Shown: positions 1-7,845 of the stretch, in pieces
How the letters are laid out: every line of letters begins with the position of its first letter
Position numbering within the stretch: the first letter of the stretch is position 1
Origin: Lachnospiraceae bacterium
Lineage (GTDB): Bacteria > Bacillota > Clostridia > Lachnospirales > Lachnospiraceae
Assembly (NCBI GenBank): GCA_900759225.1
Contig: CAAEUM010000310.1
Location: 1-14,262 of the forward strand
DNA: 14,262 nt
Direction of reading: 5' to 3'
The notes under the pieces: generated by a model
Database searches by the model: none
What the model was told of the DNA's origin: nothing
What the model saw: only the letters and a program-made list of their open reading frames with translations
Position numbers and translations under genes: made by a program

Positions 1-1937
1 GCCTCGGACTTAAAGGTTTCATACTGCTCTGCAGTATAGGCTTCTACAGAGGTTTCCCAGTTCTTGTAAGTATAATTCTGTGCACCGAACATGGCGTTCA
101 TCCTGCTGTAGTCATTCACCTTTGTCAGCTGCCACTTAACCTCATATTCCATTGGAATGGTCAGTGCATGATTTAATAAATAAACCTCAGCCTCTGCATA
201 GGCGTCATAGCGGGCATCCATGTCCTCATAGATATCTCCTGCCTTCTCAGTCATCTCAGAGAATTCCTTATAGGTGGCAATTAAATCCTCGTCGGTTGCA
301 TTGTTTACTCTTGAATAGTTCATGGAATAATATGCCTGGTCATAGCCGTAGCGCTCCTGGTCAAGGAAGTTTGCAGGATCACCGTAGTCAGCACCCCATC
401 CTACCATATAGACAGACCCAAGGCCAGGCTGTACTACTTCCTTGCTCTGGCTGGAAACAAAGGTCTTAATATTTAAAGTAATGAAGTCTTCTCCAAGGCA
501 TTCTGCAAATACCTGCTTTAATACAGTTGCCTTATCCAGCGCATTCTGGTCACCGGAAATAATATAGTAATCTAATACAACAGGGAAGGTAACGCCCTCA
601 GCGGACAGTTCCTCCATTGCCTGCTTCTTAAACTCCTCTGCCTTTGCCTTGTCATATCTTCTTGGGGTCTTTCCATCAGACTCAGGAAGGCCCAGCATCT
701 CAGTCACCTTGTCTGCATAATCGGTTCCATCTGAGTAGTATAACAGTCCCTTCATGGTGTATGCTACATTTTCGCAGTGAAGAGGCTCAATAAAGTTAGA
801 CCTTGACCAGTATTTTGTCAGATCAAGACCATAGTACATGGAGCGGCGGAAGGCTTCGTTTGCAACTGCCTTGTTCCAGTTCTCATCCGGTGTCCCGTCT
901 TCATTCCTCTTATCAAAGTTAAAATGCATCTGGTAGGAATACTTCTTTGGACGTGTCTCAGTCAGGAATTTATGATCCGGATTGCTCTCATCATCATAGA
1001 TGGTACGCAGATCTGCCTCAGACAGGGTAATATGGTCTAACTCACCATTCTGCCACAGCTGGTACTGCAGGGTTTCATCTACCATGCGGACTGTAACAGT
1101 ATCAAAGAGCACTGCATCCTTATCCCAGTAGGTCGGATTCTTGGTAAGGATCTTCTCATTATTCATGGTAAAGGTTGTCTCAAAATATGGCCCGTTGTAC
1201 CACATCGTTTCGTTTGTCATACCGACCATGCCGTCCACACCCAGCTCATCAATAAGGCCCTGGGAAATTGGATAAAGGCATGCAGAGGTTGCAACTGTAT
1301 CAAAATACGGTGCGTTCATGGTACAGTGATAGATCAGAGTGTAATCATCAGGAGCCTCAATCCCTACCATTTCCAGCATCTTTGTAGTATCAAGGGCCTT
1401 TGCCTCCTCTGCTGGCAGCTCCTTGGTGTAATTGTAGTAATCCTCAGCGCCCTTGATCAGTGCCAGAGGCATGGAGGTATTGCTTCCGCTGTTCTTGTGG
1501 AAGTTCAGCACCCACTCCATAGCTGTGATCCAGTCCTGGGCGGTACATGCTGCCTTCTCATTTCCATTGATATCAACCCACTTTACGTCATCTCTCAGCT
1601 TGAAGGTCCAGGTAAGGCCGCCGTCCTCTGTGCCCCACTCCTTGGCAACTGCAGGCTGAAGCTTGCCCATATTGTCAACCTCAACAAGCGGTGAATACAG
1701 GTTGCACAATACATTGAGGTCATTTGCCTTCTCTGTATTCAAAACAAAAAAGCTCTCCTGCTCTCTATTTGGAGCCTCGTAGGTCACTAGATCCTTAATT
1801 GCGGAAGTAGAGGTTTCCCCGGTGCTGCCGTCTGCAGCCCCTCCCCCTGTGCCCTGTGATGAACCGCCTCCGCATGCAGACAGCGACATCACAGCTGCCA
1901 TAGCAAGAGCAGCAAGACGTACTGCTTTCTTTCTCAT
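1..1937 (-). CDS. ABC transporter substrate-binding lipoprotein, family 5 (oligopeptide type), 3' end cut off
   Basis: This would bind peptides or a similar solute outside the membrane and hand them to an ABC permease. My own translation gives about 645 residues before the left edge, with no stop, so the C-terminus is missing. The N-terminus starts MRKKAVRLAA and ends in the lipobox LSAC, with Cys22 as the lipidation site, followed by a Gly/Ser/Thr-rich linker. Around residues 90-120 comes the family-typical stretch with QPAVAKEW and LTWTFKLRDDVKW. Further on are FRRSMYYGLD and, near the end, GWGADYGDPANFL, all usual for SBP_bac_5 proteins. The start is supported by AAAGGAGAA at 1945-1953. 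It has its own promoter upstream, and permease genes would be expected beyond the left edge. The true ligand cannot be told; peptide is the family default. The family call is firm, the substrate is not. Confidence 0.9.
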   Translation of the reverse strand, partial: MRKKAVRLAALAMAAVMSLSACGGGSSQGTGGGAADGSTGETSTSAIKDLVTYEAPNREQESFFVLNTEKANDLNVLCNLYSPLVEVDNMGKLQPAVAKEWGTEDGGLTWTFKLRDDVKWVDINGNEKAACTAQDWITAMEWVLNFHKNSGSNTSMPLALIKGAEDYYNYTKELPAEEAKALDTTKMLEMVGIEAPDDYTLIYHCTMNAPYFDTVATSACLYPISQGLIDELGVDGMVGMTNETMWYNGPYFETTFTMNNEKILTKNPTYWDKDAVLFDTVTVRMVDETLQYQLWQNGELDHITLSEADLRTIYDDESNPDHKFLTETRPKKYSYQMHFNFDKRNEDGTPDENWNKAVANEAFRRSMYYGLDLTKYWSRSNFIEPLHCENVAYTMKGLLYYSDGTDYADKVTEMLGLPESDGKTPRRYDKAKAEEFKKQAMEELSAEGVTFPVVLDYYIISGDQNALDKATVLKQVFAECLGEDFITLNIKTFVSSQSKEVVQPGLGSVYMVGWGADYGDPANFLDQERYGYDQAYYSMNYSRVNNATDEDLIATYKEFSEMTEKAGDIYEDMDARYDAYAEAEVYLLNHALTIPMEYEVKWQLTKVNDYSRMNAMFGAQNYTYKNWETSVEAYTAEQYETFKSE

Positions 1938-2047
1938 AAATAAGTTCTCCTTTCTCTTTCTGCAATCATAAAAAGTCAACCTGACCACACGGCTCCCCCC
2001 TGTTTGGCCGGAACGGATGGCAGACCTTTAGACAGAACATAAATACA

Positions 2048-2071
2048 GCGAAGCATGTTGCTCCTCTTCGC
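2048..2071 (-). other. hairpin in the leader of the binding-protein gene
   Basis: Arms GCGAAG and CTTCGC enclose a 12-base loop shortly after the predicted transcription start, in a leader of about 135 bases. A weaker stem near 1972-1983 (GTCA/TGAC) is followed by T5 on the transcript, so mild attenuation is conceivable. I recognise no known riboswitch. The fold is seen in the sequence; any role is a guess. Confidence 0.3.
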
Positions 2072-2080
2072 CATTTCATT

Positions 2081-2109
2081 ATTCTAGCATCCAAACGGTT
2101 ATCCGTCAA
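2081..2109 (-). promoter_or_regulatory. sigma-A promoter of the binding-protein gene
   Basis: On the minus strand TTGACG (2104-2109) and TAGAAT (2081-2086) are separated by exactly 17 bases. Each is one mismatch from consensus. The predicted start near 2074 gives a leader of roughly 135 bases before the ATG at 1937. Confidence 0.75.
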
Positions 2110-2137
2110 GCAGTATGAAAATGTGATTTCCTTCCTG

Positions 2138-2176
2138 ATTCCCGTTTTTACTGGAAATATTCCTGTTTTTTTACTG
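2138..2176. repeat. tandem operator-like direct repeats upstream of the binding-protein promoter
   Basis: ATTCC[C/T]G, a T-run and ACTG occur twice, at 2138-2153 and 2159-2176. The starts are 21 bases apart, about two helical turns, and the copies differ in one base and T-run length (5 versus 7). They lie about 30 bases upstream of the -35 box, a usual place for activator binding. The repeat is seen; the regulatory role is inferred. Confidence 0.45.
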
Positions 2177-2192
2177 ATATTGTATGTTTTTT

Positions 2193-2207
2193 CCGAAATT
2201 TTTTCGG
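2193..2207. repeat. 15-bp palindrome CCGAAA-N3-TTTCGG
   Basis: A perfect 6-bp inverted repeat with a 3-base centre lies between the garD terminator and the direct repeats ahead of the binding-protein promoter. It could be a repressor or activator site for that gene. It could also be chance in an A/T-rich stretch. Confidence 0.35.
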
Positions 2208-2236
2208 TATTTTCCTTCTGTGAAAGCCGCAGAATC

Positions 2237-2283
2237 AAAAAGTCCCCAGGTAAATGTCCCAAAAGGGGCCCTGGGGAGCTTTT
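2237..2283 (-). terminator. intrinsic terminator after garD
   Basis: Read on the minus strand, AAAAG-C-TCCCCAGG pairs with CCTGGGGA-CTTTT, with one bulged C, and ends in T5. The central loop contains a further CCC/GGG stem. It begins about 22 bases after the garD stop and separates garD from the binding-protein gene. Confidence 0.85.
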
Positions 2284-2301
2284 CTATCGCTTTGCGGACA
2301 C

Positions 2302-2317
2302 CCGATCAGGTGATCGG
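2302..2317. repeat. 16-bp palindrome across the garD stop codon
   Basis: CCGATCA-GG-TGATCGG is a perfect inverted repeat with 7-bp arms that includes the TGA stop of garD and the codons for its last residues. As RNA the loop would be tight. As DNA it looks like a dimer binding site, although it sits at the 3' end of the gene. It may be fortuitous. Confidence 0.35.
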
Positions 2318-3823
2318 AGCCGGGTTAAAGATGCACATATCATTGTGGAAGCCATACTGGTCGCTGTACGGAACCTTTGTCCCGCTGGCTACATCCAGGA
2401 TCATGTTGAAAATCTCATTGCCTACCTCTGCAATGGTCTTTTCTCCTGTTACCACATCACCAGCCGAAATATCGATCAAATCAAACCAGTGCTCCTTCAT
2501 CTCGTTGCGGCTGCAGACCTTAATGACCGGGGCAATGTCCAGCCCGTAAGGGGTTCCGCGCCCTGTCATAAATACCTGAAGGCCAATGCCGCTGGCTACC
2601 TGGCTTGGACCGCAGACAATATCGCTGGCCGGTGTTGCCGCATAAATCAGGCCATGCTTTGTTGGCTTTTCAGCCGGGGAAAGCACCTCCACAATAGGGC
2701 TTGTACCGCTCTTTGCAATACTTCCCATGGCTTTCTCAACGATATTTGCAAGGCCGCCCTTCTTGTTTCCGGGGGTCGGGTTTGCATCACGGCCAACACC
2801 GCCCTCTTCCAGGTACTTATCATACCACAGCATCTCCTCTGCCAGACGGTCCCTTGTATGAGCATCCTGACATCTTGCCGCCAGCATCTGTACGCCGTCG
2901 CGAACCTCCGTCACCTCGCTGAACATAACGGTTGCGCCTCCGCGGACCAGCATATCAGCCGCATAGCCTGCGCTTGGGTTTGCAGACACGCCGGAGAAGG
3001 CGTCGCTTCCGCCGCACTGCATACCAATAAGAAGCTCGCTTAAAGGAAGCTCCTCCCTGCGGCGCTCATTCAGCTTTTTAAGCTTTGTCTCTGCCATATC
3101 AAGAATAGCCTGCATCATGGCGTCATGGCCTGGATAATCCTGAAGGGTCAGCACGTTCTCCGGATGAATGTCCTCAGGCGGAAGAACCCTGTCATAGGTC
3201 AGCTTTTCACACCCCAGCCCCACTACCATAACCTGACCGCCGAAATTTGGATGGCGGATTACATTTGTAATGGCGCGGATAGGGATGTAAGCCAGAGGCG
3301 CATTGATGGCAACGCCGCAGCCGTAGGGATGTGTCACTGCCACGACCCCGTCTACATTTGGATACTTTGGAAGCAGTTCCTTCTTAATACGCTCCACTGC
3401 AACCTTCAAAACACCGGCTGCACACTGCACCGTTGTGACGATCCCAAGAAGATTCCTTGTACCTGCCGGGCCGTTCTCATTGCGGTAGCCCATCCAGGTT
3501 GTTCTTGTTGGCATTGGCAGATCCTCTGTCTTTACAATATTGGTGCCGTACTCCATATGCTCTACAGAGGGGCTTTCCGGAAGCTCCAGCATATGCTCAT
3601 TGATCCAGTCACCCTTCTTTATGTCATTGATCGCATAGCCCAGGACAACACCGTAGCGGATGATCTCTCCGCCTGCAGGGATATCCTGAAGCGCTACCTT
3701 ATGAGCCTGGGGAATATCCTGATTTACCTTCAGGCCCTCTAAAATCTCTGTCCCCGCTTTTGTATCAGAAGTAACTACAACCACATTATCCTGGTCCTTG
3801 ATTTTTACATATAACCGTCCCAT
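2306..3823 (-). CDS. garD: galactarate dehydratase (UxaA/GarD family)
   Basis: This cytoplasmic enzyme dehydrates galactarate (mucate) to 5-keto-4-deoxy-glucarate, the entry step of hexarate breakdown. The 505-residue length is close to E. coli GarD (523). Residues 1 to about 95 form the small N-terminal SAF-like domain, with the conserved HKVALQDIPAGGEIIRYG at 41-58. The large dehydratase domain follows from about residue 107, with YRNENGPAGTRNLLGI, HPYGCGVAINAP (165-176), GLGCEK (202-207), GMQCGGSDAFSG (267-278), NPTPGNKKGGL and the terminal FNPAPIT. These blocks match remembered E. coli GarD far better than altronate dehydratase UxaA. A strong AAAGGAGGAGA site precedes the ATG. It stands alone: no transporter, aldolase or tartronate semialdehyde reductase gene is beside it. 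It has its own promoter and terminator, so it is probably a single-gene unit. Altronate dehydratase is the main alternative. Confidence 0.92.
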   Translation of the reverse strand: MGRLYVKIKDQDNVVVVTSDTKAGTEILEGLKVNQDIPQAHKVALQDIPAGGEIIRYGVVLGYAINDIKKGDWINEHMLELPESPSVEHMEYGTNIVKTEDLPMPTRTTWMGYRNENGPAGTRNLLGIVTTVQCAAGVLKVAVERIKKELLPKYPNVDGVVAVTHPYGCGVAINAPLAYIPIRAITNVIRHPNFGGQVMVVGLGCEKLTYDRVLPPEDIHPENVLTLQDYPGHDAMMQAILDMAETKLKKLNERRREELPLSELLIGMQCGGSDAFSGVSANPSAGYAADMLVRGGATVMFSEVTEVRDGVQMLAARCQDAHTRDRLAEEMLWYDKYLEEGGVGRDANPTPGNKKGGLANIVEKAMGSIAKSGTSPIVEVLSPAEKPTKHGLIYAATPASDIVCGPSQVASGIGLQVFMTGRGTPYGLDIAPVIKVCSRNEMKEHWFDLIDISAGDVVTGEKTIAEVGNEIFNMILDVASGTKVPYSDQYGFHNDMCIFNPAPIT

Positions 3824-3851
3824 GGTTCTCCTCCTTTGTTCTTCTTCCTCT

Positions 3852-3896
3852 ACTATAGCACAGGTTTTATCATAAATAAAATTAATTATTTTTCAA
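3852..3896 (-). promoter_or_regulatory. promoter region of garD
   Basis: Two overlapping sigma-A-like options are visible on the minus strand. One is TTGAAA (3891-3896), 16 bases, TATGAT (3869-3874). The other is the extended -10 TGCTATAGT (TATAGT at 3852-3857) with only a poor -35. Either gives a leader of about 20-40 bases. The poor -35 of the second option would suit an activator-dependent promoter. Confidence 0.55.
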
Positions 3897-3916
3897 ACTC
3901 ACTTAATAAAATTAAG
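3875..3916. repeat. paired operator-like repeats at the garD promoter
   Basis: The 11-mer AATAAAATTAA occurs at 3875-3885 and 3905-3915, exactly 30 bases (about three helical turns) apart. The upstream copy is the core of a perfect palindrome, CTTAAT-AAA-ATTAAG (3902-3916), which overlaps the pepT stop codon. The downstream copy lies in the spacer of the TTGAAA promoter and in the right arm of TTTTAT-N5-ATAAAA (3865-3881). This looks like two same-face sites for a regulator, but the region is very A/T rich. Confidence 0.45.
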
Positions 3917-5153
3917 AAATTTTCAGCCTGCCAAAAGCCTCAGCCAGCTCTAAAAGGAGCCCGGTGATAGCCTCCATTGACTGGACAGAAATATATTCAT
4001 ATTTTCCATGGGCGCTGTGACCGCCGGTACAGAGATTTGGACATGGAAGCCCCATATAGGACAGACGTGCTCCGTCTGTACCGCCCCGGATCGGCTTGAT
4101 GACAGGTACGATCCCCAGCTTCTCCATGGATGCTTTTGCCAGATCGATCAGGTACATATGAGGCTCGATCATCTCCCGCATATTGCGGTAGGAATCTGTA
4201 AGCTTAAGCTCAATGGTTCCTTCCCCGTACTTTTTATTTAAGAAGTCCACTGCCTGAGTGAAAAGCTCCTTCTTGCGCTCAAATTTTGCACTGTCATGAT
4301 CCCGGATAATATAGTCCATGTATGCCAGCTCTACACCGCCGCTCATGGAATCCAAATGGAAAAAGCCCTCATACCCCTCTGTGTACATGGGGTTTTCAAA
4401 AGCAGGAAGCAGTGACTGCAGCTCCATGGCGATCAGCAGGGCATTTTTCATTTTTCCCTTTGCACTGCCCGGATGGATGCTGGCGCCATGGACGCATACC
4501 TTTGCGGAAGCTGCATTAAAGTTTTCATATTCCAGTTCTCCCAGCCTGCCTCCATCTACAGTATAGGCCACATCCGCCCCAAAGCCCTTTACGTCAAAGA
4601 AATCGGCTCCCCGCCCTACCTCTTCGTCCGGTGTAAATGCAATGCAGATGGTTCCATGCTTCCTTAAAGGATTGGAAAGCAGCTCCCTGGCCATGGTCAT
4701 GATCTCAGCCACTCCCGCCTTATCATCTGCCCCTAAAAGGGTGGTACCGTCTGTTGTGATCAGAGTCTGTCCCTTATATCCGGCAAGCTCCGGAAATTTC
4801 CTGGTGCGGATCCAGATATCAAGTTCTTTATTCAAACAGATATCCCCTCCGTCATAATTTTCCCAAATCTGAGGCTTTACGTTAGCGCCTGTAAGAGCCG
4901 GTGCTGTATCCATATGAGCCACAAATCCAAGCTTTTTTGCCTCTGATCCTTCCGGAAGATTCGATGGGATCTTAGCGTATACATAGCCCTTTTCATCCCG
5001 TCTTACATCCTGAGCCCCCATTTCAGCAAGCTCCTCAGCTAGCATATCTGCCAGCACCAGCTGTTTTTTTGTACTTGGGAATTCCTCCTTTCCCTCCTCT
5101 GATTCCGTATCAACTGCTACATAGCGTAAAAAACGCTCTACTGCTTCTGTCAT
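3912..5153 (-). CDS. pepT: peptidase T (tripeptide aminopeptidase)
   Basis: This cytoplasmic M20-family zinc enzyme removes the N-terminal residue from tripeptides. The 413 residues match the usual length (about 410). The full metal and catalytic set is visible: His80 and Asp82 in VAHMDTAP, Asp143 in LLGADDKAG, Glu177-Glu178 in TPDEEVG, Asp200 in TVDGG, and His382 in TGGHSAHGKYE. The dimerisation (lid) domain lies between about residues 210 and 320, with the usual HPGSAKGKMKNA at its start. AAGGAG stands 7 bases before the ATG. The gene begins 32 bases after hisIE with no terminator and only A/T-rich sequence lacking a good -35 between them. It may therefore be read through from the histidine operon, though it has no known part in histidine synthesis. 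Confidence 0.96.
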   Translation of the reverse strand: MTEAVERFLRYVAVDTESEEGKEEFPSTKKQLVLADMLAEELAEMGAQDVRRDEKGYVYAKIPSNLPEGSEAKKLGFVAHMDTAPALTGANVKPQIWENYDGGDICLNKELDIWIRTRKFPELAGYKGQTLITTDGTTLLGADDKAGVAEIMTMARELLSNPLRKHGTICIAFTPDEEVGRGADFFDVKGFGADVAYTVDGGRLGELEYENFNAASAKVCVHGASIHPGSAKGKMKNALLIAMELQSLLPAFENPMYTEGYEGFFHLDSMSGGVELAYMDYIIRDHDSAKFERKKELFTQAVDFLNKKYGEGTIELKLTDSYRNMREMIEPHMYLIDLAKASMEKLGIVPVIKPIRGGTDGARLSYMGLPCPNLCTGGHSAHGKYEYISVQSMEAITGLLLELAEAFGRLKIS

Positions 5154-5185
5154 TTTTCTTCTCCTTGTGTTATATACGTTATATT

Positions 5186-6499
5186 CTACCGGTTTGCCAG
5201 CTCCTGGGTGATCTCCTCCCAGGAAAGCCCCCGCTGTGCCATCAGCACCATCATATGGTACAGGAAATCAGCCATCTCATATTTTACTTCCTCCGTATCC
5301 GGATTCTTTGCCGCAATGACGATCTCCGTAGCCTCCTCCCCAAGCTTTTTTAAGATTTTATCAAGCCCCTTATCAAACAGGTAGTTGGTGTAGGAGCCCT
5401 CCTTAGGGTTGGCCTTACGGTCAAGGATCACCTGGTACACATCCTCAAATACCTTTAAGGGATTGCTTTCCCTGTACTCCTTTTCTGCAAGGGAGGTGTA
5501 AAAACAGCTGTGGTTTCCTGTGTGGCAGGCTGCCCCTACCTGCTTCACTTCAGCCAGGATCGTATCCTGGTCACAGTCAATTTTTAAGGACTTCACATAC
5601 TGGAAATGGCCGCTGGTTTCCCCCTTCAGCCACAGTGTCTGCCTGCTTCTGCTGAAGTAGGTCATTCTGCCTGTAGCCAGTGTTTTTAAAAAGGCCTCCT
5701 CATTCATATATGCCAGCATCAAAACCTCCTGGGTTTTGTAATCCTGAACGATCACCGGCACAAGCCCCTTCTCGTCCGTCTTAAAGGCTTCCCAGGAAAG
5801 GCTGCTTTCAAAAACAGAAACCGGGATTCCCCTGTCTTTCAGCTTCTGCTTTACTTCCATAACCTCATCTGTCCGGGTTTCAGCCAGTGTAAGGACTGCC
5901 CCGTCAATAAAATCACAGCTGAAGGTATGGCGAAGACTTTCTGCCAGCTGTCCTGCCTCCTGAACTAAGCCTGCTGCGATCAGACAGCTTCCGCCGTTTT
6001 CCTCCAAAGCCTCCAGCTCCTGAAAGGAGGGGGCAAAGGAGCCTGTGTTTACAATAAAAAAGGATGCGCCAAGAGCCTTGTATTCTGCTCCACGGGAAAG
6101 CCAGGAAGGCCCCGGAAGCCACAGTCCTATTTTTTCACTGCCAAAACGCTCTGATGCCTCTTTGATCAGATCTGCCTGTTCCCTGCAGCCTGCATTGAGG
6201 AACACGGCACTGGCCCCTGCATAAAGATATTTTTTCACATCCTCCAGCCTTTTTATACATCCTCCAGCCAAAACCGGGGCATCCACCTCCCTGGCCATCC
6301 TGCGGATTGCACCTATGGAGGCCTCATGGTCCTCATCCGTCACTGCCTGGTCATAGATCAATATCTCATCTGCACCGCCGTCGCATACCTTTTCTGAAAG
6401 CTCTGTAAGCCCGGCCCCGTAAGCCCGCTTCCCATCCCAGGAAAAAACCATCCCCTCTTGGATACCGAAGCCTGCTATGAGTTTTTTATATTCTGTCAT
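5186..6499 (-). CDS. hisI: HisIE (phosphoribosyl-AMP cyclohydrolase / phosphoribosyl-ATP pyrophosphatase) with a degenerate HisF-like N-terminal barrel
   Basis: This enzyme carries out the second and third steps of histidine synthesis. The usual bifunctional HisIE is about 200-230 residues; this protein has 437. Residues 236-335 are HisI, with DCDQD at 308-312 and the zinc cysteines in CHTGNHSC (Cys325, Cys332). Residues 348-437 are HisE, with [14 protein letters not shown] and YEMADFLYH. Residues 1 to about 228 resemble HisF/HisA ([43 protein letters not shown]), but the catalytic aspartates are gone: Gly12 replaces HisF Asp11, Pro129 replaces Asp130, and Asn151/Thr152 replaces Asp176. The ATG at 6499 is preferred because it overlaps the hisA stop as ATGA and sits 7 bases after GGGAG; an ATG at 6505 would be only 1 base away. 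HisIE activity is near certain. The role of the barrel is unknown. Confidence 0.95.
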   Translation of the reverse strand: MTEYKKLIAGFGIQEGMVFSWDGKRAYGAGLTELSEKVCDGGADEILIYDQAVTDEDHEASIGAIRRMAREVDAPVLAGGCIKRLEDVKKYLYAGASAVFLNAGCREQADLIKEASERFGSEKIGLWLPGPSWLSRGAEYKALGASFFIVNTGSFAPSFQELEALEENGGSCLIAAGLVQEAGQLAESLRHTFSCDFIDGAVLTLAETRTDEVMEVKQKLKDRGIPVSVFESSLSWEAFKTDEKGLVPVIVQDYKTQEVLMLAYMNEEAFLKTLATGRMTYFSRSRQTLWLKGETSGHFQYVKSLKIDCDQDTILAEVKQVGAACHTGNHSCFYTSLAEKEYRESNPLKVFEDVYQVILDRKANPKEGSYTNYLFDKGLDKILKKLGEEATEIVIAAKNPDTEEVKYEMADFLYHMMVLMAQRGLSWEEITQELANR

Positions 6500-7227
6500 C
6501 TGCATTCTCCCTGTTCAAACAGCCTTACGGCCTCTTTTAAATCAATGCGTTTTTCATAGAGGGCTTTTCCGATAATAGCCCCGCCAATGCCTGCCTTCTC
6601 CAGCGCTTTTAAGTCATCCATAGAGGATACTCCGCCGGAAGCAATGATATCAAGGCCTGTGGCCTCTGTCAGCTCCCTTGTTGCCTCCACATTGGGGCCG
6701 GAGAGCATCCCATCCCGGGAAATATCAGTATATACAATATGCCGGATACCCTGCTCCTTCATTTTAAGGCATACATCCAGAGCTGAAACCTGGCTCACCT
6801 GCCCCCAGCCGGAAATCGCCGCCATACCGTTTTTGGCATCCACACCTGCCACAATGGCCTCAGAGCCAAACTCTGCTGTAAGCTGTCCCAGAAAATCAGG
6901 ATTTTCCACTGCCTTTGTGCCGATGATCACCCGTTTTACGCCCAAAGACAGCATATAAGCGACGGTCTCTCTTGTGCGGATCCCGCCTCCCAGCTCAATG
7001 GGGATGGTCACATTTTCTGCAATGGCCCGGATCGCCGCCTCATTGACAGAGCGGCCCTTAAGGGCACCGTCCAGATCTACAAGGTGGAGGAAGGTTGCCC
7101 CCTGCTTCTGCCAGAAGGCCGCCACCTGCTCTGGGTGCTGAGAGTAAACCGTCACCTCATCAAAAGCGCCCTGGCGCAGCCGGACGCACTGGCCGTTTTT
7201 TAGATCGATTGCCGGATACAGCTGCAT
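6496..7227 (-). CDS. hisA: phosphoribosylformimino-5-aminoimidazole carboxamide ribotide isomerase
   Basis: This (beta-alpha)8-barrel enzyme opens the ribose ring of ProFAR to give PRFAR, the substrate of the HisH-HisF complex. The 243 residues begin [12 protein letters not shown], with catalytic Asp8, and the second catalytic Asp is Asp130 in AGVDAKNG. Phosphate-binding loops are ELGGGIR (78-84) and IASGGV (195-200), and YTDISRDGM lies at 166-174. The start at 7227 is chosen over an ATG at 7233 because GGAG is 8 bases from the former and only 2 from the latter. Family members also begin at this point. It follows hisB by 18 bases and overlaps hisIE by four. Both catalytic Asp residues are intact, in contrast to the barrel fused to the next gene. 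Confidence 0.96.
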   Translation of the reverse strand: MQLYPAIDLKNGQCVRLRQGAFDEVTVYSQHPEQVAAFWQKQGATFLHLVDLDGALKGRSVNEAAIRAIAENVTIPIELGGGIRTRETVAYMLSLGVKRVIIGTKAVENPDFLGQLTAEFGSEAIVAGVDAKNGMAAISGWGQVSQVSALDVCLKMKEQGIRHIVYTDISRDGMLSGPNVEATRELTEATGLDIIASGGVSSMDDLKALEKAGIGGAIIGKALYEKRIDLKEAVRLFEQGECR

Positions 7228-7245
7228 ACACATCTCTCCTTTCCC

Positions 7246-7836
7246 TTATGAAAGACAGCCCTTGGTAGATAATACATCCTTCAGACGGGGCTCAAAGCCA
7301 GTGGCCTCATCCAGGGCTCTTGCAAAGGCCTTAAAGGCCGCCTCAATGATATGGTGATCATTGCTTCCGGAAAGCTGCCGGATATGAAGGTTCATGGCCC
7401 CGCTGTAGGAAATGGCATAAAAAAATTCCCGCACCATCTCTGTTTCCAGCTCTCCTACCCGCTCCCTGTCAAGGGTAAGGTCATAGGAGAGATAGGGCCT
7501 GCCGCACAGATCCAGGGCGCAGAGCACCAGTGTTTCATCCATGGGAAGCATGGAAGAGCCGTAGCGTCGGATACCGCTTTTATCCCCTGCTGCCTGACGG
7601 ATCGCCTCACCCAGCACGATTCCCGTGTCCTCAATGGTGTGATGGGTATCTACCTCCAGATCCCCCTCCACCTTTACAGTCAGATCAAAAAAGCCATGGC
7701 GTGCAAAGCTGTTTAACATATGGTCGAAAAAGCCAATCCCGGTCTGTATCTGCGCTCTTCCCTGCCCATCCAGATTCAGGCTTACAAAAATCTTCGTTTC
7801 ATTTGTATTTCGTGTGATCTGCGCTGTCCGCTCCAT
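7246..7836 (-). CDS. hisB: imidazoleglycerol-phosphate dehydratase
   Basis: It converts imidazoleglycerol phosphate to imidazoleacetol phosphate with manganese. The 196-residue length marks the monofunctional form; no histidinol-phosphatase domain is attached, unlike E. coli HisB. Metal-binding motifs are visible: FFDHML (His39), HHTIEDTG (His65, His66, Glu69) and the second internal repeat NDHHIIEAAFKA (His161, His162, Glu165). The start has GGAGG 4 bases upstream, overlapping the hisD stop codon. Only 9 bases separate it from hisD, so translation is probably coupled. Confidence 0.97.
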   Translation of the reverse strand: MERTAQITRNTNETKIFVSLNLDGQGRAQIQTGIGFFDHMLNSFARHGFFDLTVKVEGDLEVDTHHTIEDTGIVLGEAIRQAAGDKSGIRRYGSSMLPMDETLVLCALDLCGRPYLSYDLTLDRERVGELETEMVREFFYAISYSGAMNLHIRQLSGSNDHHIIEAAFKAFARALDEATGFEPRLKDVLSTKGCLS

Positions 7837-7845
7837 AACGCCTCC

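Noticed and set aside
1966..2262. 98-codon frame on the minus strand ahead of the binding-protein gene
   Set aside because: It runs through the garD terminator and the binding-protein promoter, and its sequence has no recognisable domain; treated as non-coding.
2123..3043. 306-codon open frame on the plus strand
   Set aside because: It lies antisense to garD and across its terminator, has no family features and is rich in Cys/His/Arg as expected for a reverse-frame shadow.
3125..3742. 205-codon open frame on the plus strand
   Set aside because: It is entirely antisense to garD with low-complexity, Cys/His-rich content and no ribosome binding site of note.
5154..5200. separate promoter for pepT
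   Set aside because: TATAAC occurs twice (5169-5174, 5178-5183), but no acceptable -35 lies at 16-18 bases; the best, TGGCAA, has a 19-base spacer.
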